The notes: generated by a model not told the origin, from the sequence alone. A DNA stretch of 64,000 nt from Roseovarius gahaiensis (GCF_011601345.1 NZ_JAAORB010000005.1:1-64000); one strand, 5' to 3'; numbered from the stretch's first letter, positions 9,155 to 17,948 are shown. Numbers and translations: made by a program.

Positions 9155-9345
9155 CAATAATCCCTTTCCGCATCCCGGCCACAGCGGCTTGGATGTCATA
9201 CGTCAGTGCAGGACAGGCGCGGCCCCCGCACCCGATGCGAAAGGGAGGTATCAACCAAGGATTAACGAGGCCCGACACCACCGTGACGGGCGTGACCACC
9301 AACCAAAGGCCAATCTGTCAGCTAAATGTTAGGAAAGCCTCAGGA

Positions 9346-9756
9346 TCACACAGCCCCTGCCGGGGCGCGGCGCAGCCGGACACCGTTGATCTTCCAGCCT
9401 TCATCTGTCTGGATCATCTCGTAGTCTAGAATATGCAGCGCGCCCGCGCTGTCCCGCAGGATCACCGGCTGGACCGGGCGCGCTTTTGCGTCATCCATCG
9501 GTAGAAACGTCACCTCGTCAGGCCGCCAGACCATCGGATAGCTGTCGCGCACCATCTGGCCAAACCGCCCCGGCGTGCCGAAAAGCTGCTGGATCATTGG
9601 GCTGGCATGGGCGAACGCGCTGGTCAGGTCGTCGTTCAAAAACGCCTCGATCTGGTCCTCGATCACCGATTGGATTGCAGACTCGTTCGCACGTAAAGGC
9701 GCCGCCAGAACTGCAATCAACGCAATCACAGGGATCAAAGCTAAAAACCGGGACAT
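9346..9756 (-). CDS. DUF4864 exported protein
   Basis: A 136-residue protein with a signal peptide (ALIPVIALIAVLAAPLRA) and a cystatin/NTF2-like DUF4864 domain: IQSVIEDQIEAFLNDDLTSA, FAHASPMIQQLFGTP, and a final LDYEMIQTDEGWKINGV strand pair. Function unknown; members are small periplasmic proteins. AGGAGG lies upstream of the ATG. It is followed by the beta-helix gene about 190 bases away on the same strand, too far to assume cotranscription. Confidence 0.85.
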   Translation of the reverse strand: MSRFLALIPVIALIAVLAAPLRANESAIQSVIEDQIEAFLNDDLTSAFAHASPMIQQLFGTPGRFGQMVRDSYPMVWRPDEVTFLPMDDAKARPVQPVILRDSAGALHILDYEMIQTDEGWKINGVRLRRAPAGAV

Positions 9757-9821
9757 CGCGCCGCCTCCTGTTCACGATCACGGCGAAAAGGTAGCGCGCC
9801 CCTGCCCCAAGTCCAACGCGG

Positions 9822-10235
9822 CTACTGCACCTGCAAGCCCTGCAAATAAGCTACCAGATCAGCCACCGGGGTCGAGGTGATCACCGGCTGGCCACTGTCC
9901 GTGCGCAGCGACGCGCCATCCCCATCAAAGAAATCGCCATAGATTGGCATTTCGCTGCCATGGGCCACCAACGGATCGCGCCCATCAATGCGCTTGACCA
10001 CCCGCTCCATCGGGAAAGACCCGTCATTCCCCGCGCTCAGCGCGGTCAGGTCACTGGGCTGCACCGTCAGCACCGCCCGCATCCGGCCGTCTCCGGTGCC
10101 TGTCGCCCCGTGGCAGGCCGCACAATAGCGGTCGTAAATCGCTTCACCGGTCTGCGCATCGCCCTCTGCCATGGCCATACCGGCCGACAGCGCCAGAGCA
10201 CTGGCCAAAACCGTTCTAGTAAAAATCCGGATCAT
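9822..10235 (-). CDS. Periplasmic c-type cytochrome
   Basis: A 137-residue monoheme cytochrome c. It has a signal peptide ending AMA, haem-binding CAACH in YDRYCAACHG, and a likely methionine ligand in SEMPIYG. It should carry electrons in the periplasm. It is clearly related to the lipoprotein cytochrome just upstream: both share YxxYCxxCHG, the GDG turn, a PxDLT-L segment and an EMPxxG region. The ATG at 10235 was chosen because AGGGAG lies seven bases away; an ATG two codons earlier is too close to that site. It starts 29 bases after the upstream gene ends, so the pair is probably one operon. Confidence 0.88.
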   Translation of the reverse strand: MIRIFTRTVLASALALSAGMAMAEGDAQTGEAIYDRYCAACHGATGTGDGRMRAVLTVQPSDLTALSAGNDGSFPMERVVKRIDGRDPLVAHGSEMPIYGDFFDGDGASLRTDSGQPVITSTPVADLVAYLQGLQVQ

Positions 10236-10264
10236 CGTCATGCTCCCTATGTTAAGGCCTTTGT

Positions 10265-10690
10265 TTAGCCGCGCTGCACACTGGCCAAATAGCTGACCAG
10301 CGCAAGTAAAGCCCTTGGTGTGTCTATCACCGCTCCGGTGGCAGGGTCTTGCCACGCCACATGCGGCCCCTGCAGCAGCGGGCCGAATTGCGGCATTTCA
10401 TGGAACCGGCCCGGATAGCCATGAATCCGCGCCATTGTTTCGGCATAGGGAAACACACCCCCGTTGCGCGCCGCAAGCCCCGTCAAGTCCGCCGGGCGCA
10501 CCGACAGATCATCAGCCAAGGGGCCATCCCCGCGTGCGGCCCGACCGTGGCAACTGGTGCAATAGACCTCATACATGTCTGCCCCATGAGCCACACGCGC
10601 CATGTTGGTCGATGTGCTCGCATCAGCGGATTGCTCTGCCATGCAGCCCGCAAGGGGCAAAACGGCCAAGGCCGCAAAAATGATCCGCAT
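10265..10690 (-). CDS. Lipoprotein c-type cytochrome
   Basis: A 141-residue protein with a lipobox (LAGC at 13-16), so it should be a membrane-anchored lipoprotein facing the periplasm. It has one haem site, CTSCHG, and a probable methionine ligand in HEMPQFG. It is a close paralogue of the soluble cytochrome encoded immediately downstream, and the pair may pass electrons between a membrane donor and a soluble acceptor. No oxidase or dehydrogenase gene is adjacent, so the partner is unknown. Confidence 0.87.
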   Translation of the reverse strand: MRIIFAALAVLPLAGCMAEQSADASTSTNMARVAHGADMYEVYCTSCHGRAARGDGPLADDLSVRPADLTGLAARNGGVFPYAETMARIHGYPGRFHEMPQFGPLLQGPHVAWQDPATGAVIDTPRALLALVSYLASVQRG

Positions 10691-10867
10691 CTGTTTATCC
10701 CGTCGCCTCTAATCGCCCTAGCAATCAAGACAGACCCCGCGCCACGGCGCATTGATCTGGATCAGCAGCCTAGCGGCGTGCGGGCCCCTACCAAGATCGC
10801 CGCAACTTGACCGAAGGGCCGCTGGTTGCCCCTGCGGCACAGCCCATGACCTGAATGTCCACAAACC

Positions 10868-11233
10868 CTAGAAGCCGTGAAGTCTCTTCGCCCACTGGAG
10901 ACCGATAAACAGACCTTTGACGCGGGGAAGGATAAACAATGCCAGAACCGTTGCCAGAACCATCATCGACAGAGCGACCCAAAGCGGTCTGGGCTCGAAG
11001 AGGGAATAAACCACGCCAAACATCGGAAAGATGATCGCAACCACGACCATCAGGGTAAAATAAGCGGGCCCATCATCTACGCTTGCGTGATGAAGTTCCT
11101 GCCCACAACAATCGCATTTTTCTTTAACCTTAAGATAACCGCAAAGGATTTTTCCCGTCCCACAGGAGGGGCACTCCAACCGGAGACCTCTGAAAACTGC
11201 TTTTCGCGTATCGCGTTCTTCGTCTTTTGGCAC
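10868..11233 (-). CDS. DUF983 membrane protein
   Basis: A 121-residue protein. The N-terminal part holds two cysteine pairs, CPSCG and CDCCG, forming a likely zinc ribbon (RLECPSCGTGKIL is the family hallmark), followed by HHASVDDGPAY and two transmembrane helices (about 58-80 and 85-103). Function unknown; some members lie near cytochrome oxidase genes. It starts with GTG and has AAGGA eight bases upstream. Base composition is less GC-rich than its neighbours. Confidence 0.85.
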   Translation of the reverse strand: MPKDEERDTRKAVFRGLRLECPSCGTGKILCGYLKVKEKCDCCGQELHHASVDDGPAYFTLMVVVAIIFPMFGVVYSLFEPRPLWVALSMMVLATVLALFILPRVKGLFIGLQWAKRLHGF

Positions 11234-11426
11234 GGCAACATCCTTCCTACTCGTGTCTGTGTATAGCTGTGACGCACCTCACCACAGCTTATGTGGGGCC
11301 TACGGTTGATCTTGTTGTGAAAAAACAGCGGTTCAGATCCCGTCCCCTTCTGGGCCGACCGCAACCCTCAAAACACCACTCTCAATCCAAAACCCGCACT
11401 GGCCACGTCCCCACCTTGGCGCGCAT

Positions 11427-12071
11427 CTAGCGCAGCGTCAGACCCGAGATGCGCGCGGCGATCCGGCTGTCGGTGTCGTCACTGTCGCCTGATACGGCCA
11501 AGCCCACCAGCGATGTCAAAGGCCCGCCAAAGGCCTGCGCGTAATCGGCTTTCAGGTCAACCGCCTCGCGCGCCTCTCCGGTGCCTGACCCACGCAGCAC
11601 GACGGTTTTGCCCCGCGCCCCCAAATAGGGACTGTCCAGCATGGCGCCACGGTTGTGCGCGCCGCCCCAGACATAGATCAGGACGCGCACCGCGTCATTG
11701 TCCAGTAAGCGGGTGATCTTGGCCCCCTTCAGACGCTCTGCATCCGCCTTGGGCAGAAACACGAAATACAGGGCAAGATTGCGGTCATCGCCGCCTTTCA
11801 GGCGCAAATCCGTTGGCGGCACGCTTTGCGACACCTGCCACGCCCACTGCGCCCCGGACGCACCCCAGCTCTGCTCGGGCAAGGCGTGATACAGCAGCGA
11901 CACGCTCCCGTCCGAGGTCATATCCAGCGCGCCGCCCTTCTGCGTATAGTCATTACGCGAAAACAGCGAAAAGCGTTGATGAGTCCAGCCGCCATCGAAC
12001 GATATGGCATTGGCCCAAACCGGGCTGGCAATACTGGCGGCGATGGTGACGGCACTCAGAAAACGACGCAT
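11427..12071 (-). CDS. DUF3047 exported protein
   Basis: A 214-residue protein with a signal peptide ending about residue 20 (PVWA). The mature part is a jelly-roll-like DUF3047 domain: SVSLLYHALPEQSW, WAWQVSQSVPPTDLRLKGGDD, ALYFVFLPKAD, VRVLIYVWGG and a final SDSDDTDSRIAARISGL. Function unknown, periplasmic. AAAGGGG lies seven bases before the ATG. It appears monocistronic. Confidence 0.85.
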   Translation of the reverse strand: MRRFLSAVTIAASIASPVWANAISFDGGWTHQRFSLFSRNDYTQKGGALDMTSDGSVSLLYHALPEQSWGASGAQWAWQVSQSVPPTDLRLKGGDDRNLALYFVFLPKADAERLKGAKITRLLDNDAVRVLIYVWGGAHNRGAMLDSPYLGARGKTVVLRGSGTGEAREAVDLKADYAQAFGGPLTSLVGLAVSGDSDDTDSRIAARISGLTLR

Positions 12072-12134
12072 GATAAACCCCTTTCAATCAGGTGTGCACC
12101 AACCATAGGCCGCGCTCAAATCATCTCTGCGTGA

Positions 12135-13124
12135 TCAGGTCAGACCGGCCAGGGCGCGCACCTGCTGCCATACGGCATCGTCGAGGGTCACCGGATCTGT
12201 CGGCGCCTTGCCCTGCCCCGGCATGCGCGCGCCGCGCTCGGCATCCAGCGCCACGCCCGCCTCGACCTGCGCCAGACGGTCGAAAAACGCGCCCGACGCG
12301 TCCGGGTCCATCAACAGGTAATACTGGCCCAGATCATGCGGCGGCCCGTCCGGGGCCTTCAACGGCTTGACATCGCGGCTGACGACACCGCCGGTCAGGC
12401 CCGCCGCCAGAAGTTCAGCCATCAGGCCAAAGCCCCAACCTTTGTAGCCGCCCATCGACACCAGCGATCCGCCCAGCGCGGCCTCGGGGTCGGTGGTGGG
12501 CTGGCCGTCGGCATCCACGGCCCAACCTTCGGGAATGGCCTCGCCCGCCGCTTTGGCCATGGTGATCTTGCCCAGCGCCACGGTGGTGGTCGATTGATCG
12601 AACTGCATGGCGATCCCGCCCTTGCCATCCGGCACCGAAAAGGCAATCGGGTTGGTGCCGATCACCCGCGTCTTGCCCCCCGGAGGGGCCACGATGGGCG
12701 AGGCATTGGTTAGCCCCAGCCCGATCAACCCCGCACGCGCGATCTGTTCGGTGAAATAACCAAGGCTGGTGCAAGTGTGCGCGTGCCCCACCGCAAGGCT
12801 GGCCACGCCGCAATCGCGCGCGGCCTCCAGTGCCTCGGGCAGCCCTTTGGCAAAGGCAGGCTGTGCAAAGCCGAACTTCGCATCTACCTCAACCACACCG
12901 GGGCGCGGCCGCGTCACAACCGGTGCAACATCGCCTTTGACACGGCCGGTTTCCAGCTGCTTACAATAGCTTTCAAGATAATAGAGGCCGCAAATCTTGT
13001 TGCCGACACTTTCGGCCTTGCGCACCGCATCGGCCACGCAATCGGCCACCCATCCCGCCGCGCCATGGCGCACGAGAGCCGCTTTGGTGGTCTGTTCAAT
13101 CTCATCCAGCGTGACGTCAGCCAT
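12135..13124 (-). CDS. Ldh-family NAD(P)-dependent oxidoreductase
   Basis: A 329-residue member of the malate/L-lactate dehydrogenase (LDH_2) family, which reduces 2-oxoacids or cyclic imino acids with NAD(P)H; relatives include ureidoglycolate dehydrogenase and piperideine-2-carboxylate reductase. Family features seen are AVGHAHTCTSLGYFTEQIA with the catalytic His region, GLTNASPIVAPPGG, TRVIGTNPIAFSVP, and GGYKGWGFGLMAELLAAGLTG. The start at 13124 gives the expected MADVTLDEIE N-terminus; a start 17 codons earlier adds a segment atypical of the family. The exact substrate cannot be told from sequence. Confidence 0.9.
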   Translation of the reverse strand: MADVTLDEIEQTTKAALVRHGAAGWVADCVADAVRKAESVGNKICGLYYLESYCKQLETGRVKGDVAPVVTRPRPGVVEVDAKFGFAQPAFAKGLPEALEAARDCGVASLAVGHAHTCTSLGYFTEQIARAGLIGLGLTNASPIVAPPGGKTRVIGTNPIAFSVPDGKGGIAMQFDQSTTTVALGKITMAKAAGEAIPEGWAVDADGQPTTDPEAALGGSLVSMGGYKGWGFGLMAELLAAGLTGGVVSRDVKPLKAPDGPPHDLGQYYLLMDPDASGAFFDRLAQVEAGVALDAERGARMPGQGKAPTDPVTLDDAVWQQVRALAGLT

Positions 13125-13227
13125 ATGTGCCCCGATCCTTTTTCCAGTGTCGCGGCACATTGGGCAGGGTCGCACTTCAGGTCAATTCAAACCTTCTGAA
13201 AATACATGCAATCCGGCTGAACCCATG

Positions 13228-13279
13228 AGCCAAGCGGTTTCGAAACCGCTTGGCTAAGGATTTTCGAAAATCCTTAGCC
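13228..13279. repeat. Two interlocked perfect 28-bp palindromes
   Basis: Bases 13228-13255 form a perfect palindrome with half-site AGCCAAGCGGTTTC; bases 13252-13279 form a second perfect palindrome with half-site GGCTAAGGATTTTC. They share GGCT at 13252-13255, and both have TTTCGAAA at their centres. They lie between the stop of lolD and the start of the Ldh-family gene. They could act as hairpin terminators for lolD, as protein-binding sites, or belong to a family of intergenic palindromic repeats. There is no U tract. Confidence 0.9.
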
Positions 13280-13321
13280 CAAGGTGATCGCTGTTTCACG
13301 ACTCAGCCCCGACCGGCGCAT

Positions 13322-14005
13322 TCACCCCGGCACGACCTGCCCCTGATCCAGACGCATGACCCGATCCATCCGGGCGGCCAGTTCAAGGTTATGGGTCGCA
13401 ATCAGCGCTGAAAGTCCGGTGTCGCGCACCAACCCCAGAAGCGTGCCGAACACTTGCTCTGATGTCGCAGGGTCAAGGTTGCCCGTCGGCTCGTCAGCCA
13501 GCAGCAGACGCGGCTCATTGGCCAAGGCCCGGCAAAAGGCCACCCGCTGCTGTTCGCCGCCCGACATTGCCGAGGGGCGGTGATCGGCGCGCGCCCCGAT
13601 CCCCACCCGCGCCAACAGATCGGCGGCACGCGTCTGTGCCTCGGCCTTGGGGATGCCATTGGCAAGCTGCGGCAACATGATGTTTTCCAGCGCCGTAAAC
13701 TCGGGCAACAGATGGTGAAACTGGTAAATAAACCCCACCTCCTGTCGCCGCGCCACGGTGCGGCGGCGGTCGCTCAAGCCGGTGTAATCCGTGCCGCCGA
13801 TACGCACCTGCCCGGTGTCGGGCGTGTCCAGCAGCCCGGCAATATGCAGCAAGGTCGATTTGCCTGCACCCGAGGGTGCCACCAGCGCCACCATTTCGCC
13901 CGGAGCCACCTGCAACGCGGTATCGTCCAGAACGCGCACCTCGGTCTCGCGGCCGGCATTGTAGGTCTTGCTGACCCCCTCCAGATCCAGCATGGCATCA
14001 CTCAT
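13322..14005 (-). CDS. lolD: Lipoprotein-releasing ABC transporter ATP-binding protein LolD
   Basis: The 227-residue ATPase that powers release of outer-membrane lipoproteins from the inner membrane. It has Walker A GPSGAGKST, a Q-loop in EVGFIYQFHHLLPEF, signature MSGGEQQRVAFCRAL, Walker B LLLADEPTGNLD, and the H-loop in ATHNLELA. The FQFHHLLPEF-like segment and neighbouring permease distinguish LolD from other MacB-type ATPases. Its start overlaps the end of the permease gene by eight bases, so they are translationally coupled. Confidence 0.95.
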   Translation of the reverse strand: MSDAMLDLEGVSKTYNAGRETEVRVLDDTALQVAPGEMVALVAPSGAGKSTLLHIAGLLDTPDTGQVRIGGTDYTGLSDRRRTVARRQEVGFIYQFHHLLPEFTALENIMLPQLANGIPKAEAQTRAADLLARVGIGARADHRPSAMSGGEQQRVAFCRALANEPRLLLADEPTGNLDPATSEQVFGTLLGLVRDTGLSALIATHNLELAARMDRVMRLDQGQVVPG

Positions 14006-15287
14006 AGCGCAGCGCCTCCACCGGGTTCATCCGGGCCGCGCGCCGCGCCGGAAAGATCGTCACCACAAAGCTCAGCCCCAGCGACAGTGCCACCGCCGAC
14101 ATCACATCGCCGAACTGCAACTGCGCGGGCAGATGGTAAATGCCACGAATGGACGGATCCCACACCTGACCGCCCATCAGCATATTTATGAAACTGAAAA
14201 TCGGGTCGATATAAATCGCAAACAGGCAGCCAAGGATCACGCCACAGACCGTGCCGATGATGCCGGTGAATGCCCCACAGATGAAAAACACCCGCAACAC
14301 GGCGCCCTCGGTTAGGCCCATGGTGCGTAGGATGCCGATATCGCGCCCTTTGTTCTTGACCAGCATGATCAGCCCGCTGGTGACATTCATCGCCGCGATC
14401 AGCACGAGGATCGACAGGATCACGAACATCACGTTGTCCTCGACCTCAAGCGCGCGCAGAAAACCGCCGCTGGCATCCTTCCACGTCCAGATCTGCGCCC
14501 TGTCACCTGCCGCGCGCAACAAAGGCACGGTCATGTCGGCCACGCGATCTGGGTCGCTCAGCATCACTTCCAGCTCGTCGGCGCGGCCTTCACGGTTGAA
14601 AAAGCTCTGGGCCTCTTCAAACGGCAGGTAAACGCGCACCCGGTCGATGTCATAGCGCCCAGCACTGAAAATATAGACCACGTCATAGGCATTCACCCGC
14701 GGGCTGGTGCCAAAGGCGGTCTTAACCCCATTGGGTGAAATCAACCTGATCCTGTCGCCAACGCTGACACCCAGTTCACGCGCCACGCCCGAGCCGATGG
14801 CAATGCCCTGTTCGAAAGCGTCGATATCGCCGCGCCCCGTCTCGGGGTCGGCGATGCGGGGGATGGTCTTTAAATCCCCGGCGCGGATGCCGAACACCTG
14901 AACGCCCGCATTCTGCTGGCCCGCATTGGCCATCACCTGCCCTTTGACCAGCGGCGCCACCCGCGTCACGCCCGGCACGTCGCGCACGCGGTCTGCCATG
15001 GCGTCATATTCGGTGATCGTGCGGTCCAGACGCCCGGTCTGCTCGTCCACCTCACCCATGCTGTAAACAGTCACATGGGCATTGGCCCCAAGGATCGTGT
15101 CCACGAACTCGGCCCGAAACCCTGACCGCACCGACAAGGTGGCAATCAGCGCAAACACCGCCAGCGTGATCCCGATCAGGCTGATCCATGTCATGACACT
15201 CACGCCGCCCTCGGCTCGCTTGGCGCGCAAATAGCGCCATGCGATCATCCACTCAAACGGCGCGAAGGGCGCGGGTGTGCCTGCCAT
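13998..15287 (-). CDS. Lipoprotein-releasing ABC transporter permease (LolC/E family)
   Basis: A 429-residue permease with the LolC/E layout: N-terminal FEWMIAWRYLRAKRAEGGVS, a first transmembrane helix, a large periplasmic domain (about 50-270), and three C-terminal helices with FxxxGxxTG and a final FPARRAARMNPVEALRYE motif. It extracts lipoproteins from the inner membrane for LolA. Only one permease gene accompanies lolD here, so the complex may be a homodimer as in many alphaproteobacteria. It is the first gene of the lol pair and is divergent from the flavocytochrome gene. Confidence 0.93.
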   Translation of the reverse strand: MAGTPAPFAPFEWMIAWRYLRAKRAEGGVSVMTWISLIGITLAVFALIATLSVRSGFRAEFVDTILGANAHVTVYSMGEVDEQTGRLDRTITEYDAMADRVRDVPGVTRVAPLVKGQVMANAGQQNAGVQVFGIRAGDLKTIPRIADPETGRGDIDAFEQGIAIGSGVARELGVSVGDRIRLISPNGVKTAFGTSPRVNAYDVVYIFSAGRYDIDRVRVYLPFEEAQSFFNREGRADELEVMLSDPDRVADMTVPLLRAAGDRAQIWTWKDASGGFLRALEVEDNVMFVILSILVLIAAMNVTSGLIMLVKNKGRDIGILRTMGLTEGAVLRVFFICGAFTGIIGTVCGVILGCLFAIYIDPIFSFINMLMGGQVWDPSIRGIYHLPAQLQFGDVMSAVALSLGLSFVVTIFPARRAARMNPVEALRYE

Positions 15288-15431
15288 GTGTCTGCCTGTG
15301 CTCCGCCTTTAGGGCTCTGTTTGGCGCGGACAGTGCTGTCAAAGCCGTCCGGGGTCAAGGCCGTGCCCCTTCACATCCTAGCCAAAACATGCCGATACTG
15401 TTCCATCCATAGATTGCAAAGGACGTGATCA

Positions 15432-16754
15432 GTGCCAGCCGCCCTTCTTGTCGCGCTTTACCTTGCCGCCGCATTGCTGCCTTTGGGGCTGGCATGGGCG
15501 CAGGGCCTTGATCCGCGCAGCCCTTGGGATGAATTGGCCACAGGGCTGGTGATGGTGGCTCTGGCGATGATCCTGATCGAGTTTCTGCAACTGGGCCGGT
15601 TTCGCATCATCACCGCCCGCGTCGGCAGCGATGTGGTGATGCGCGCGCACCAATTTCTGGCCCGCGCGGCGTTGGCTTTCGTGATCCTGCACCCATTTTT
15701 CTACGTCTCGCCGATGGGGCCCGCCCCGGCATGGGACATGACCGGCCAGACAGTATTGGAATACCGCTGGCACGCGCTGTGGCCGGGCATCGCGGCATGG
15801 CTATTGCTGGGCGCGCTTGTTGCCATGGCCATCGGGCGTGACCTTTTGGGATACGGATACGAGATCTGGCGCGCGCTGCACGGTGCACTGGCGGTTCTGG
15901 TGGCCGGGCTTGGCGTTCTGCACGCCTTGCGCGCCGGCCGCTACAGCGCCGATCCGGGCTTGGCTTGGGTCTGGGGCGGCATGCTGGCCGTCGCCATCGC
16001 GGCGCTGCTTTATGTCTATGTGATTGCGCCGCTCTTGCGGCTGCGCCATCCGTGGCGCGTTGAGTCTGTGACACCTGCCGCAGAGCGCATTTGGCGCATC
16101 ACCCTGCGCCCCGACAGCGACCGGCCATTCCCCTATCGCGCAGGGCAATTTGCATGGCTCAATATCGGGCACTCTCCGTTTTCCTTGAATGAAAACCCGT
16201 TTTCCATCGCCTCGGCCCCGGCACAAAGCGACAAGCTGGAATTCTTGATCAAGGAATTGGGCGACAGCACAAACCGCATCGGTCAGGTCCGGCCCGACAC
16301 CCGCGCATGGACCGAAGGCCCGCACGGCCACCTGACCCTTGCCGCGCATGACCGCGCCCCGGGCATAGCCCTGATCGCCGGCGGCGTGGGCATCGCGCCG
16401 CTGTTGGGCATCCTGCGCCAACTGGCCGCTACAGATGATCCGCGGCCCGCCGTCCTGCTTTATGGCAACCGCGCGCAAAGCCAGATCGTTAGCGGTGACG
16501 AACTGGAACAGATCGCACAAACCCACGGCGCAGAGGTGCATCACGTCCTGTCAGACCCGCCGCCAGACTGGACGGGTGCGACCGGCTTGATCGACGGTGC
16601 CCTGTTGCGCCGCCATTTTGGCAGGCCCGCGCATCGCGACTGGCTATACGTCTTATGCGGGCCACCCGCGATGCTGCAAAGTGTTGAACACGCCCTGCTG
16701 GATATGGGCGTGTCCCCAGCCAACATACTGTCCGAGCAATTCACCTATGACTGA
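15432..16754 (+). CDS. Ferric reductase/NADPH-oxidase-like flavocytochrome b
   Basis: A 440-residue transmembrane oxidoreductase. The N-terminal half has about six helices; His73 and His87 in one helix and His150 and His164 in another each fit H-x13-H, the bis-haem pattern of the NOX/FRE family. Then follow an FAD-binding domain (YRAGQFAWLNIG, NPFSIASAP) and an NAD(P)-binding domain (LIAGGVGIAPLLGIL, LCGPPAML). It would move electrons from cytosolic NAD(P)H through FAD and two haems to an acceptor on the outer face, either ferric iron or oxygen. It starts with GTG. A 38-codon gene overlaps its end. Confidence 0.88.
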   Translation: MPAALLVALYLAAALLPLGLAWAQGLDPRSPWDELATGLVMVALAMILIEFLQLGRFRIITARVGSDVVMRAHQFLARAALAFVILHPFFYVSPMGPAPAWDMTGQTVLEYRWHALWPGIAAWLLLGALVAMAIGRDLLGYGYEIWRALHGALAVLVAGLGVLHALRAGRYSADPGLAWVWGGMLAVAIAALLYVYVIAPLLRLRHPWRVESVTPAAERIWRITLRPDSDRPFPYRAGQFAWLNIGHSPFSLNENPFSIASAPAQSDKLEFLIKELGDSTNRIGQVRPDTRAWTEGPHGHLTLAAHDRAPGIALIAGGVGIAPLLGILRQLAATDDPRPAVLLYGNRAQSQIVSGDELEQIAQTHGAEVHHVLSDPPPDWTGATGLIDGALLRRHFGRPAHRDWLYVLCGPPAMLQSVEHALLDMGVSPANILSEQFTYD

Positions 16755-16863
16755 CCCGTTCAACCAAAAAACCAGCAGCCAGCGCATTCTGCGCGCCGTG
16801 CTGCTGATCTGTGCGGGGCTGGCTGGCGCACTCATCGCGTTTGCGCTGCGCGGTGGCCTCTGA
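16747..16863 (+). CDS. 38-residue single-helix membrane protein
   Basis: A short frame whose ATG overlaps the end of the flavocytochrome gene by eight bases, which is typical of translational coupling. The product has a polar, positively charged N-terminus (MTDPFNQKTSSQRILR) and one hydrophobic helix ending ALRGGL. It could be a small partner of the flavocytochrome. No family is known to me; the overlap and composition are the only support. Confidence 0.5.
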   Translation: MTDPFNQKTSSQRILRAVLLICAGLAGALIAFALRGGL

Positions 16864-16871
16864 TCGCGACT

Positions 16872-17258
16872 TCAGTGCTCGGATGGGTCCGCGTCGGCCT
16901 CGGCTTTGGTGGTGTGTTCTGTGCCCGCCTCATGCTCGGGCGGCGCATACATCGTGTAAAGCTTCAGCATACCCGATCCGGTGTTCACGAAGTTATGGAA
17001 TTCGCCCGACGGCACGAAACTCAGATCACCGGCTTTGACCTTGGTTTCGATGTCGCCAATCTTGGCTTTGCCCTCACCCTCGACAAAAATCAGAACCTGA
17101 TCATGGCCATCATGGGTTTCGGCGCCAATCTCCCCACCTTCGGGAATGGCCATCAGAACAACCTGCATCTTGTCGCCGGTCATCACCACCTTGCGAAACT
17201 CGTCGTTGGCTTTCGCCATCTCGACAATTGGCTGCGTGGTTTTCATCGTTTCGGTCAT
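16872..17258 (-). CDS. Cupin-domain protein
   Basis: A 128-residue single-domain cupin. Motif 1 lies in THDGHDQVLIFVEGEGKAKI, supplying His, His and Glu-like metal ligands, and motif 2 in VPSGEFHNFVNTGSG supplies the last His. The C-terminal stretch after YAPPEHEAGT is polar and acidic. It should bind a divalent metal; the reaction, if any, is unknown. AAGGAGGG lies five bases upstream of the chosen ATG, so a longer frame starting at 17324 was rejected. It is convergent with the 38-codon gene, 8 bp away. Confidence 0.87.
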   Translation of the reverse strand: MTETMKTTQPIVEMAKANDEFRKVVMTGDKMQVVLMAIPEGGEIGAETHDGHDQVLIFVEGEGKAKIGDIETKVKAGDLSFVPSGEFHNFVNTGSGMLKLYTMYAPPEHEAGTEHTTKAEADADPSEH

Positions 17259-17405
17259 CTTCGCCCTCCTTCCGGACATGCGGCACACGCTTTGGCACCG
17301 CGTTTCGCATTCAGACTTTGACATATGAACGATGTGACGCGTTTAAACCCCCACACGCCAAAGCTGCGTCAGGCCGTCGCGGCAGATGGCGAGGGTTGCA
17401 AATTC

Positions 17406-17909
17406 TCAGGCCTGTGCGGACTTGCGTCGGCGCCGCAAGCGCGCCAGCCCACTGACCATGCCGACCAACACCCCGTATCCAGCAAGAAACCCCAATCCGG
17501 TCAAGATAAGACCGGCCTGAGACAAGGGCAGAGCTGGCTTGAAGTCAGCCCATGTTTTATGCGCCAACTCTAAATCCATTAAATGCTTTGCATTCAAAAT
17601 CTTACCGGCCAAAGTTGATCCTTCAAGCGCGGCCAAATCGCGGCTCAAATCTTGGTGACGCTCTAGCACATACCCCATTGAAATCGCGCGTGCTTCGCCC
17701 ATTCGGCCACCCGCGTGCAACGCCTCCAATGCCTCGTCCCGGTTCAGCCCCAGACCGGCCGCATCTGCATCAAACTGCGCCACGACCCCCGACAATTCGT
17801 CCACAGCACCTGAAAGACGCTGCGTATACTGTTGAGAATAATCAGGAAACTGCGACAAACCAGCCGCGCCGACCAAGCCGCCCGCGATAGCGATTGCCCT
17901 GAAAATCAT
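17406..17909 (-). CDS. DUF2937 membrane protein
   Basis: A 167-residue protein that fits DUF2937: an N-terminal signal-anchor helix (MIFRAIAIAGGLVGAAGLSQ), the family hallmark FPDYSQQYTQRLSGAVDEL just after it, a helical periplasmic part, and a second transmembrane helix near 132-153 followed by a basic tail. Function unknown. It starts 39 bases after the stop of proS on the same strand and may be cotranscribed. Confidence 0.8.
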   Translation of the reverse strand: MIFRAIAIAGGLVGAAGLSQFPDYSQQYTQRLSGAVDELSGVVAQFDADAAGLGLNRDEALEALHAGGRMGEARAISMGYVLERHQDLSRDLAALEGSTLAGKILNAKHLMDLELAHKTWADFKPALPLSQAGLILTGLGFLAGYGVLVGMVSGLARLRRRRKSAQA

Positions 17910-17948
17910 CTGTCCTGCCTCGTTCTTTTTGCAGGCAGTATACCAATC

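Noticed and set aside
15288-15431. A possible regulatory palindrome between lol genes and the flavocytochrome
   Set aside because: Only short matching stretches were seen, no longer than expected by chance in a GC-rich spacer.
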